Positions 34,346-42,098 of a stretch of DNA of 64,000 bases are shown piece by piece. Position numbers and translations under genes: made by a program. This DNA is from Buchnera aphidicola (Macrosiphum euphorbiae) (lineage in GTDB: Bacteria > Pseudomonadota > Gammaproteobacteria > Enterobacterales > Enterobacteriaceae). The first letter of the stretch is position 1; the number at the start of each line of letters is the position of its first letter. The stretch covers positions 558,001 to 622,000 of the forward strand of contig NZ_CP033006.1 of assembly GCF_005237295.1 (NCBI RefSeq). Reading direction: 5' to 3'. A model generated the notes under the pieces. The model was not told where the DNA came from. It made no database searches and saw nothing but the letters and a program-made list of their open reading frames with translations.

Positions 34346-35398
34346 ATGACAAAATATATTTTTTCACAATTAGTTTTAAATTGGTATCACAAAAATGGTA
34401 GAAAAGATTTACCATGGCAAAAAAATAAAACATTGTATATAGTTTGGATATCTGAAATAATGTTACAACAAACAACAGTAAAATCCGTCATCCCTTATTT
34501 TAAAAAGTTTATATTAAATTTTCCAAATATAAAATCTTTAAGTGATAGTAAATTAGATGATGTTTTATATATATGGAGTGGTCTGGGCTATTATAAAAGA
34601 GCTCAAAATATTTATAAATCAGCACAAATCATTACAGAAAAATACGAAGGAATATTTCCTAATCAATTTTTAGATGTTATTAAATTACCTGGCATAGGAA
34701 GATCTACAGCGGGAGCTATTTTATCTTTATCGTTAAATTTTCATTATCCTATTTTAGATGGGAATGTAAAAAGAATTTTAATTCGTTATTATGGAATAAT
34801 AGGATTTTTAAAAGATAAAAAAACAGAAAAAATATTATGGAATATAACCGAATCAGTTACACCAATACATAACACCGGTAAATTTAATCAGGGAATGATG
34901 GATATAGGTTCATCAATTTGTACATCTAAAAAACCAAAGTGTATAATTTGTCCATTAAATAAAGAATGTATTGCTAAAATAACACAAAAATGGGAAAAAT
35001 ACCCTTTAAAAAATATAAAAAAAATATATCCTGAAAAAATCGCTTGGTTTATTATTGTCAAATATAAAAATAGTATTTTACTAAAAAAAAATACAGAACA
35101 AGAAATTTGGAAAAATTTATTTTATTTTCCAAAATTTAATAACAAAAAAATAGCTTTGAACTGGTTAAAAGAAAAAGAAATAAATATAAATACATATAAG
35201 AATATGGTATCATTTTTTCATAAATTTAGTCATTTTATTTTACATATTCATCCAATTTTAATTACAATACCCTATATTCCAAAATTTTTAAAAACAAATA
35301 AAAAAAATATTTGGTACAATTTAAAAAATCCTCAACATATAGGATTACCTCAACCAATCGAGAAGATACTCGAATCCTTAAAAAAAGATATTTTTTGA
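34346..35398 (+). CDS. mutY: Adenine DNA glycosylase MutY
   Basis: MutY removes A opposite 8-oxoG. The ATG at 34346 (MTKYIFSQLVLNWYHKNGRK) aligns with the E. coli start and gives 350 residues, the same length. An in-frame ATG at 34331 is an alternative. The catalytic glutamate is in SEIMLQQT, the HhH motif is KLPGIGRSTAGAI, the catalytic aspartate is in ILDGNVKR and the four Fe-S cysteines are in CTSKKPKCIICPLNKEC. The C-terminal NUDIX-like 8-oxoG sensor is present but diverged. It is 18 nt upstream of yggX. Confidence 0.97.
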   Translation: MTKYIFSQLVLNWYHKNGRKDLPWQKNKTLYIVWISEIMLQQTTVKSVIPYFKKFILNFPNIKSLSDSKLDDVLYIWSGLGYYKRAQNIYKSAQIITEKYEGIFPNQFLDVIKLPGIGRSTAGAILSLSLNFHYPILDGNVKRILIRYYGIIGFLKDKKTEKILWNITESVTPIHNTGKFNQGMMDIGSSICTSKKPKCIICPLNKECIAKITQKWEKYPLKNIKKIYPEKIAWFIIVKYKNSILLKKNTEQEIWKNLFYFPKFNNKKIALNWLKEKEININTYKNMVSFFHKFSHFILHIHPILITIPYIPKFLKTNKKNIWYNLKNPQHIGLPQPIEKILESLKKDIF

Positions 35399-35416
35399 AA
35401 AAGGAATATTAAAATA

Positions 35417-35650
35417 ATGAACCGTATCATTTTTTGTACGTTTTTAAAAAAAAAATCTGCAGGTCAAGATTTTCAATCTTATCCAGGTGAACTAGGTAAA
35501 AAAATATATAATCATATCTCAAAAAAAGCATGGAAAAAATGGCTTGAAAAACAGACTGTTTTAATTAATGAAAAACATCTTAATATGTTAATATTAGAAG
35601 ATCGTAAAAAACTTGAAAAGTATATGAAAATATTTTTATTTAAAAAATAA
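35417..35650 (+). CDS. yggX: Probable Fe(2+)-trafficking protein YggX
   Basis: YggX is a small protein linked to iron handling and oxidative protection of Fe-S clusters. In enterobacteria it follows mutY, as here. It is 77 residues against 91 in E. coli; the last 14 or so residues are missing. The core [20 protein letters not shown] is clear, including the conserved cysteine, then [16 protein letters not shown] and [10 protein letters not shown]. Its function is known only broadly. Confidence 0.93.
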   Translation: MNRIIFCTFLKKKSAGQDFQSYPGELGKKIYNHISKKAWKKWLEKQTVLINEKHLNMLILEDRKKLEKYMKIFLFKK

Positions 35651-35740
35651 AATCATTATATCTTAAAAATTTATATAAAATTTTAAAAATTTAAAATTTT
35701 TTCTAACATCTATTACTTACTTTATAAAAAAATTTAAACA

Positions 35741-36526
35741 GTGCTTATATTTGATTCTGGGGTCGGTGGACTATCTGTATTAAAAAATATAAAAAAAATT
35801 CTACCAAAAATTAATTATGTTTACATGCTAGATAATGAAGCGTTTCCCTATGGGAATAAAACAGAACTGTTTATTCTTCAAAGAAGTATTAAAATAATTA
35901 ACATAATAAAAAAAATTTATCCTATTACTATAGTTGTTATTGCTTGCAATACAGTAAGCACTATAGCTCTATCTATTTTAAGAAATAAATTTAACTTCCC
36001 CATTATTGGAATATTTCCTGCTATAGACACTGCTGAAAAAATTACCAAAAACAAAATTATTGGTTTAATAGCTACTAAAGCAACAATTAATTCTTTTTAT
36101 ACGAAAAATAAAATACATAAAAATTCTTCTAATACTATAAAAATAATAAGTACAAATAAACTAGCTTCAATAGCTGAAAAAAAAATTCGAGGTACTACAG
36201 TTTCACAAATACAATTAAAAAATATTTTTAAACCATGGACAAATCTTTCAATATATCCAGACACTGTTATCTTAGGTTGTACTCATTTCTCGCTATTAAA
36301 AAAAGAAATAAAAAAAATACTATGTGTGAAATCATCAATTCATTTTATTGATTCAATAAATATAATTACATGTCAAGTTAAAAATTATCTTGATCAATCT
36401 AAAATTAAGACAAGTATAAAAAAAAATATTTTTTTATATTCAAAAAAAAATGACAATTTTAAAAAATTATTAGTTTTTTTAAAAAAATATCGATTTGAAG
36501 TAATAAAATATATTAATCTAAATTAA
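35741..36526 (+). CDS. murI: Glutamate racemase
   Basis: MurI makes D-glutamate for peptidoglycan. It is 261 residues (E. coli 285). The start is GTG at 35741 (read as Met, then LIFDSGVGGLSVLKNIKKI), because a TAA lies two codons upstream, so it lacks the N-terminal extension of E. coli. Catalytic cysteines are in VIACNTVST and LGCTHFSLL; AFPYGNKTE is conserved. No clear Shine-Dalgarno precedes the GTG. The 3' end overlaps that of convergent sbcB by 14 bp. Confidence 0.93.
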   Translation: MLIFDSGVGGLSVLKNIKKILPKINYVYMLDNEAFPYGNKTELFILQRSIKIINIIKKIYPITIVVIACNTVSTIALSILRNKFNFPIIGIFPAIDTAEKITKNKIIGLIATKATINSFYTKNKIHKNSSNTIKIISTNKLASIAEKKIRGTTVSQIQLKNIFKPWTNLSIYPDTVILGCTHFSLLKKEIKKILCVKSSIHFIDSINIITCQVKNYLDQSKIKTSIKKNIFLYSKKNDNFKKLLVFLKKYRFEVIKYINLN

Positions 36527-37958
36527 AATCTTTAAAGAATAATTTTTTATATTTTTTTAAAACATAATCTAATAATTTTTTTAATAAAACTACTTTTTCT
36601 AAATTATTAGAATACTTTTTTAATAAATATTGAATTTTTTTTTGATATTCATCTAAAGATGCTGAATTGAAAAAATTCATACAATGTTTTAACCATATTT
36701 TCTTTTCATTATGATCTAGAGTATTAAAAAAATTACGAGCACGATAACGAAAAAATACATTTTTTAAACGATAATCATGGAAATCAAAATTAGTATTTTT
36801 TAAAAAAACTGGTTCAGTATTTCTTATAATTTTTATGATACTTTTATCATGATCATCAAAAAAAGAACTGTATATTTCTAAATCAACATTAAAATTTTTT
36901 TTAAAAACCTTTTCTTTAGAAAAGATAATTTGAACATTTTTAATAAAAAAATCATTTTTTTTTATTAAATCAATATTTTTATAAAAAAAAGAAGTATTAA
37001 TATTCAATCGATTATAATCTTCTTTTCGCATTGTTTTAATCGGTGCCAATATAGGACAACGATTTAAGTATAAAAAAACTATTCCTAAATTAAATAAATT
37101 TTTAATAAAAATATCATCAAAATATATTTTTTTACAAATATGTATTAATTTTTCAACATCTTTAAATAAATCAACCGCAATAACTATATTACTATTGTTT
37201 TGATTCCATATTATAGGAAGTACAAAACTCATATTATGACGAATAGCACCAAAATAACTAGAAATGTAAATTATTGGTTTGAATTTTTTTAAATTAATCA
37301 ATTTATGCAATTGATTTTTTTTTCTTATTTTAAAGAAAAAATCAAAAAGTCTAGGCTGTTTTTTCTTAATAAGTTTTGCTATTTCAATAGTCGCATATAC
37401 ATCTGAAAGAGCATCATGTGCATTTAAATGTGTAATGTTGTTTATTTCCGTTAAATCAGATAGTTTAAAACTTGCTAAACCGAATTTATTTTTAGGCCAT
37501 TTTATACCACTAGGTCGTAACGCATAACATGCTCGTAGTAAATTTAATAGATCCCAACGAGAATTTCCATTTTTCCAGCTCCATTCATAAGGATCAAAAA
37601 AATTTCTATAAAATATATTCCTTGTAATTTCATCGTCAAAATTAATATTGTTATAACCAAGAATACAAGTATTAGATTCTATTAGAATATTATATATTTT
37701 TTTAGAAAAATTATATTCATTAGTTCCATTTTTTTCTGTATATTGAGGTGTAATATGAGTAATTAAAACAGATTGAGGATCGGGTAAATAATCATCTGGC
37801 GGGAAACAGTAAAAATACTGCGGATTATCTATTATATTTAAATTCATGTCCGTTCTAACACATGCAAATTGAGCTGGTTTATCTAAAGATGGATGTATAC
37901 CAAAAGTTTCATAATCATAAAACAAAAAAGTAGATATGTTTTTTTTAAATTGCATCAT
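36513..37958 (-). CDS. sbcB: Exodeoxyribonuclease I
   Basis: ExoI digests single-stranded DNA 3'-5' and acts in mismatch repair and recombination. It is 481 residues (E. coli 475). The DEDDh exonuclease motifs are FYDYETFGIHPSLDKPAQFA (residues 13-32), GYNNINFDDEITRNIFY and NAHDALSDVYATIEIA. The later SH3-like and helical domains (residues 200-480) are diverged and lysine-rich. In E. coli it is stimulated by the SSB tail, which is intact here. Confidence 0.96.
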   Translation of the reverse strand: MMQFKKNISTFLFYDYETFGIHPSLDKPAQFACVRTDMNLNIIDNPQYFYCFPPDDYLPDPQSVLITHITPQYTEKNGTNEYNFSKKIYNILIESNTCILGYNNINFDDEITRNIFYRNFFDPYEWSWKNGNSRWDLLNLLRACYALRPSGIKWPKNKFGLASFKLSDLTEINNITHLNAHDALSDVYATIEIAKLIKKKQPRLFDFFFKIRKKNQLHKLINLKKFKPIIYISSYFGAIRHNMSFVLPIIWNQNNSNIVIAVDLFKDVEKLIHICKKIYFDDIFIKNLFNLGIVFLYLNRCPILAPIKTMRKEDYNRLNINTSFFYKNIDLIKKNDFFIKNVQIIFSKEKVFKKNFNVDLEIYSSFFDDHDKSIIKIIRNTEPVFLKNTNFDFHDYRLKNVFFRYRARNFFNTLDHNEKKIWLKHCMNFFNSASLDEYQKKIQYLLKKYSNNLEKVVLLKKLLDYVLKKYKKLFFKDFNLD

Positions 37959-38057
37959 TTTTTAATTTTAATAAAATAATTAAATAAAATATTAAACTCC
38001 TAGAAAATTAAATCAATTAATAAAAATTGAATGAAAATATAAAAAAGGCTTCTTAAC

Positions 38058-38366
38058 ATGTCAGATACAAAAAAATCATTTAAAAATGTATTAGAATTTG
38101 TACATAAATTCAGAAGAAAAAACAGAATTAAAAGAGAAATAAACGATATTGAAAAAAAAATAAGAGATAACCAAAAAAGAATATTACTGTTAGATAATCT
38201 TAGCCAGTATATTACTTCAGATATGAATTATGAAGAAATTAAAAAAATAATTTTCATGATGAAGAGTGATTATGAAGATCGAGTAGATGATTATATTGTT
38301 AAAAATGCAGAATTATCTAAAGAAAAAAGAAATTTGTCAAAAGAACTAAAATTAATTATTAATTAA
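38058..38366 (+). CDS. tmaR: PTS localisation regulator TmaR (YeeX, DUF496)
   Basis: In E. coli TmaR (YeeX) clusters PTS enzyme I at the cell pole and so tunes sugar uptake. It is 102 residues (E. coli 109). It is nearly all alpha-helix or coiled coil with strong identity: [57 protein letters not shown]. It lies near sbcB as in E. coli. The mannitol PTS permease is also in this window. The role in this organism is inferred from E. coli. Confidence 0.93.
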   Translation: MSDTKKSFKNVLEFVHKFRRKNRIKREINDIEKKIRDNQKRILLLDNLSQYITSDMNYEEIKKIIFMMKSDYEDRVDDYIVKNAELSKEKRNLSKELKLIIN

Positions 38367-38376
38367 AAATATTTTT

Positions 38377-38449
38377 CTCCTCCGACTGGATTCGAACCAG
38401 TGACATACGGATTAACAGTCCGCCGTTCTACCAACTGAACTACAGAGGA
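38377..38449 (-). tRNA. tRNA-Asn (anticodon GTT)
   Basis: The minus strand reads TCCTCTG at the 5' acceptor, pairing with CGGAGGA (one T-G wobble). The anticodon arm CGGAC-TGTTAAT-CCG carries GTT, and the T-arm is CTGG-TTCGAAT-CCAG. It is almost identical to E. coli tRNA-Asn. Discriminator G; CCA is not encoded. Confidence 0.97.
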
Positions 38450-38583
38450 AACAAGAATATATATATCAAAATTTTTTATATCTGTCAAATATATATAAAA
38501 AAATATTTAAAAAAATATAAAAATTTTAAAAGAGTTCTAGATTATTAGAAAAAATTGATTTATAGTATGAAGGTAAGAAAAAT

Positions 38584-38656
38584 GGCCCTTTAGCTCAGTG
38601 GTAAGAGCAGGCGACTCATAATCGCTTGGTCGCTGGTTCAAATCCAGCAAGGGCCA
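38584..38656 (+). tRNA. ileX: tRNA-Ile2 (anticodon CAT, lysidine-modified)
   Basis: The acceptor stem is GGCCCTT/AAGGGCC, the anticodon loop CTCATAA, with a T-arm GCTGG-TTCAAAT-CCAGC. The body is nearly identical to E. coli ileX (tRNA-Ile2) and unlike E. coli elongator tRNA-Met, whose acceptor and anticodon stems differ. It should therefore be a minor isoleucine tRNA reading AUA after TilS converts C34 to lysidine. Automated tools may call it Met. Discriminator A; CCA is not encoded. Confidence 0.9.
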
Positions 38657-38795
38657 TCAATAAAAATAAAATTAACTTTTTCTCTATATTTTATCTAATA
38701 AAAATAAAATCATGCTTAATTTTTAATATTAATTCAAGTTATTAATATGTAAAATTCTATTCTAAATTTTTACAATTAATTAGGATTTAATTTTT

Positions 38796-39437
38796 ATGGA
38801 CTGGAAAAAAGAATTTATTGATTTCTCCTTTAAAAAAAAAGCATTAAAGTTTGGAACTTTTAAACTAAAATCAGGACGAACTAGTCCTTATTTTTTTAAT
38901 TCAGGCTTACTATCTACAGGCACAGACATTATTAAAATCGGTTTATTTTATGCTCATTCTATAATAGATTCAAAAATAGAGTTTGATATTTTATTTGGTC
39001 CAGCGTACAAAGGTATTCCTATAGCTGTAGCTACTTCTATCGCCTTAAAAAGTCATTATAATTTAAATGTACCATATTCTTTCAATAGAAAAGAAGAAAA
39101 AAAATATGGAGAAAAAGGAGATTTAATTGGAAAAAAAATAAATAAAAAAAGAATTATCATTTTAGATGATGTAATCACATCAGGAACTGCAATACATAAT
39201 TCTATTGAAATTGTTGAAAAAAAAGGAGCAAAAATTTCTTCTGTATTTGTGCTTTTAGATCGTAAAGAAAAAGGAAAAAGAAATTTATATACTATTGATC
39301 ATCTTAAAAATAAAAAAAGTTATAAAATTATTTCTATAATCACCATTGAAGATTTAATCGATTACTTACTAGAAGATAAAAAATTAAAAAAACACATACC
39401 CGAATTGATAAAATATCGTGAAAAATATGGAATTTAA
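38796..39437 (+). CDS. pyrE: Orotate phosphoribosyltransferase
   Basis: PyrE joins orotate and PRPP to form OMP in UMP synthesis. It is 213 residues, as in E. coli. Conserved parts are FGTFKLKSGRTSPYFFNSG, FGPAYKGIPI, FNRKEEKKYGEKG and the PRPP-binding IIILDDVITSGTA. It is convergent with dut, 13 nt apart. In E. coli slmA and rph flank it; slmA is absent here. Confidence 0.98.
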   Translation: MDWKKEFIDFSFKKKALKFGTFKLKSGRTSPYFFNSGLLSTGTDIIKIGLFYAHSIIDSKIEFDILFGPAYKGIPIAVATSIALKSHYNLNVPYSFNRKEEKKYGEKGDLIGKKINKKRIIILDDVITSGTAIHNSIEIVEKKGAKISSVFVLLDRKEKGKRNLYTIDHLKNKKSYKIISIITIEDLIDYLLEDKKLKKHIPELIKYREKYGI

Positions 39438-39450
39438 AAGTATTTTTTTA

Positions 39451-39906
39451 TTAGATGACACCAGAATGACCAAAACCTTTTTCTGACCGGAAAGTTTTAT
39501 TAAATTCTTTTACTAAAGAAAAACATGGTCTAATAATTGGAATAAATATTATTTGTGCCACTCTATCATTTGGATTCACATAAAAATCTTTATTACTACG
39601 ATTCCAGAGAGATATCATTAATTGACCTTGATAATCAGAATCAATTAAACCAACCAAATTACCTAAAACAATACCTTTTTTATGGCCTAGTCCAGATCTA
39701 GGTAAAATTAATGCTGTAATATTAGGATCTGCAATATATATTGCTAATCCAGTTGGTACTAAAATAGTTTGCTGAGACTGCAATTTAATTTTTTTTTCTA
39801 AACAAGCTCTAAGATCTAGACCAGATGATCCTGATGTTGCATATGAAGGCAAAGAAAAATTTTTTTTTATGCGTGAATCTAAAATTTTTATTTCAATATT
39901 ATTCAT
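39451..39906 (-). CDS. dut: dUTP pyrophosphatase
   Basis: Dut hydrolyses dUTP, preventing uracil incorporation and supplying dUMP for dTMP. It is 151 residues, the E. coli length. The five trimeric dUTPase motifs are present, including [36 protein letters not shown] and the C-terminal [10 protein letters not shown]. It starts [17 protein letters not shown]. Confidence 0.98.
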   Translation of the reverse strand: MNNIEIKILDSRIKKNFSLPSYATSGSSGLDLRACLEKKIKLQSQQTILVPTGLAIYIADPNITALILPRSGLGHKKGIVLGNLVGLIDSDYQGQLMISLWNRSNKDFYVNPNDRVAQIIFIPIIRPCFSLVKEFNKTFRSEKGFGHSGVI

Positions 39907-39955
39907 AATAAAATTATATATTTTTTAAAAGATGAATGGAATGTTAAATACAACA

Positions 39956-40705
39956 TTATAATGCAGATGCATAAAAACCGGAATTAACAAAAGAACAACG
40001 AGAAGATAATGAATAATTTATATTCTCACCAGTCCATGTTTTGACTTTTCCACCAGCAGCAGTAACAATAGCATGACCAGCAGCAGTATCCCATATATGA
40101 GTATTACCAAATCGCGGATAAATTTGAGCAGTTCCCTCTGCTATTAAGCAGAATTTTAATGAAGAACCTAACTTTTTTAACTTATAGTTTTTCATCTCTG
40201 TTAAGTAGTTTTTTAATTCTTTATCAGAATGCGAACGACTAGCAATTAATAATGGTATTTTTGATTGAGAAACATTAATTTTTTCTTTTAAACCTAACCG
40301 TTTTTCTTTCCAAGCATGATTATAAAATGAAGAATATAAAACATCAAAAAAAGGAGCGTATATCACTCCTAAAACAGGAGATCCATTGTTAATTAAACTA
40401 ATATTTACTGTAAATTCACCATTTTTTTTTAAAAATTCTTTAGTTCCATCTAACGGATCAATTAACCAGTAATTCGTCCAATGACGACAAATTTTAAAAT
40501 CATATGATTCTTCTTCAGAAATGATTGGAACTTCAGGAGAAATAGATAGGAGACCTTTTTTAATTATATTATTCGCTGTATAATCAACATTAGTTATAGG
40601 GGTGTTATCTAATTTATAAGAAACATTTATAAATTGTTCGGAATTGTAAAAATTCATAATACAACTACCGGCACGACGCGCTAATTCACAAATTTTATCT
40701 AACAT
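39956..40705 (-). CDS. cysQ: 3'(2'),5'-bisphosphate nucleotidase CysQ
   Basis: CysQ degrades PAP (3'-phosphoadenosine 5'-phosphate), the by-product of sulfate reduction, to AMP. It is 249 residues (E. coli 246). Metal-site motifs of the inositol monophosphatase superfamily are ISEEESYD and WLIDPLDGTKEFLKKNGEFT, with IWDTAAGHAIVTAAGG near the end. Retention is consistent with sulfate assimilation for cysteine synthesis. It follows the rpsF-rpsR-rplI cluster as in E. coli. Confidence 0.96.
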   Translation of the reverse strand: MLDKICELARRAGSCIMNFYNSEQFINVSYKLDNTPITNVDYTANNIIKKGLLSISPEVPIISEEESYDFKICRHWTNYWLIDPLDGTKEFLKKNGEFTVNISLINNGSPVLGVIYAPFFDVLYSSFYNHAWKEKRLGLKEKINVSQSKIPLLIASRSHSDKELKNYLTEMKNYKLKKLGSSLKFCLIAEGTAQIYPRFGNTHIWDTAAGHAIVTAAGGKVKTWTGENINYSLSSRCSFVNSGFYASAL

Positions 40706-40749
40706 TTTACGCCATATTTTAATAGTATTAGAAAAAAATTTTAATAAAA

Positions 40750-41202
40750 TTAATTTTTTGAAATTATATTAACTATAAAATTAATAGAGACTTTGATATG
40801 TGGCTGAAAAATAACTACGTGCTCACCAACTTGACGAAGCAGACCGTTGGGTAATCGAATTTCTTTTTTATTGATTTTTATACCCAACAACGTAATTTCT
40901 TTAATAATATTTCTAACACCTACGGAACCAAATATCTTGCCTTCTTTTCCAACTTTAGATGAAATTGTTATGGAGCCTATTTTTTTTAATTTTTCAGCTC
41001 TTGATTGAGCTATAAGAAATTTACTAATATTTTCTTCTTCTAAAGCAATGCGTTGAGCTTCAAAAGATTCGATATTTTTTTTATTAGCTAAAATAGCTTT
41101 TCCTTTTGGAATTAAAAAATTTCTCGCATAACCAGATTTTACATTTATAACTGAACCTGAATCACCTAATTTATGAATTTTAGATAAAAGTATAACTTCC
41201 AT
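40750..41202 (-). CDS. rplI: 50S ribosomal protein L9
   Basis: L9 is an elongated two-domain protein at the base of the L1 stalk that helps hold the reading frame. It is 150 residues (E. coli 149). The N-terminal domain MEVILLSKIHKLGDSGSVINVKSGYARNFLIP and the connecting helix of about residues 41-74 are typical. It is the last gene of the rpsF operon. Confidence 0.97.
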   Translation of the reverse strand: MEVILLSKIHKLGDSGSVINVKSGYARNFLIPKGKAILANKKNIESFEAQRIALEEENISKFLIAQSRAEKLKKIGSITISSKVGKEGKIFGSVGVRNIIKEITLLGIKINKKEIRLPNGLLRQVGEHVVIFQPHIKVSINFIVNIISKN

Positions 41203-41244
41203 AATTTATTATTCTCTTTTTTGTAATATAATAATTAAATTATC

Positions 41245-41472
<228 letters not shown>

Positions 41473-41595
41473 TTATTTTTTCTCCAAAAATTATTACAAA
41501 TAATAAAATTTTTTGTATAATTTTTTATAACATATACTACGAGGTTTAAATTTTATTAAGAATTGTGTTTTTTAAAGATAGTCGAATGTATTAAT

Positions 41596-41937
41596 CTATT
41601 TTTTTTCTTTTTTATCATCTTTTAATTTTAAAATAGGTGATAATTCAACTATTGCTTTTTTCATAGACATAATCATATTGCGAAGGATTATATTATCAAA
41701 ACGGAATTCCGTTTCTAGAAGAGTTATAGTTTTAGGAAGGACTTCTATGTTCATTAAAATATAATGTGCTTTTTGCAATTTATTTATTGAATAAGATAAT
41801 TGACGTCTACCCCAATCTTCCAAGCGATGTATAATGCCATTTTCATTACTAATAATTTTTTTATATTTTTCAAGTAGTAATGATATTTTTTCGCTGTGAT
41901 CAGGATGGACCATAAATATTATTTCATAATGACGCAT
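41596..41937 (-). CDS. rpsF: 30S ribosomal protein S6
   Basis: S6 pairs with S18. It is 113 residues. The E. coli protein has 131 because of a C-terminal tail that is glutamylated by RimK; that acidic tail is replaced by a short lysine-rich end ([10 protein letters not shown]). It starts [18 protein letters not shown], and [20 protein letters not shown] is conserved. A hairpin in its leader (41963-42004) may be an S6:S18 feedback site. Confidence 0.97.
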   Translation of the reverse strand: MRHYEIIFMVHPDHSEKISLLLEKYKKIISNENGIIHRLEDWGRRQLSYSINKLQKAHYILMNIEVLPKTITLLETEFRFDNIILRNMIMSMKKAIVELSPILKLKDDKKEKK

Positions 41938-41962
41938 TACGATGCTCCTTTTGGTTTATTTA

Positions 41963-42004
41963 GCTTCCTCACAAGATAATTTTATAAATATTTTTCAAGG
42001 AAGC
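41963..42004 (-). promoter_or_regulatory. Leader hairpin of rpsF-rpsR-rplI
   Basis: GCTTCCT (41963-41969) pairs with AGGAAGC (41998-42004), enclosing a 28-nt AT-rich loop about 25 nt before the rpsF start. The position agrees with the S6:S18-binding leader RNA known upstream of rpsF in many bacteria. I could not find the conserved CCG trinucleotide of that motif, so the assignment is tentative. Confidence 0.4.
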
Positions 42005-42030
42005 AAGGAACTTTTCTAAATATTAAAAAT

Positions 42031-42050
42031 AATTACTTTATATAGTAATT
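42031..42050 (-). terminator. Putative terminator of rnr
   Basis: AATTACT (42031-42037) pairs with AGTAATT (42044-42050), and on the minus strand the stem is followed by ATTTTTA. It lies about 50 nt after the rnr stop. The low G/C stem makes this a weak call. Confidence 0.4.
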
Positions 42051-42098
42051 CAATTTTTCAAAAAAATCAATACTATTTCATAGTTTTAAAAACAAAAA

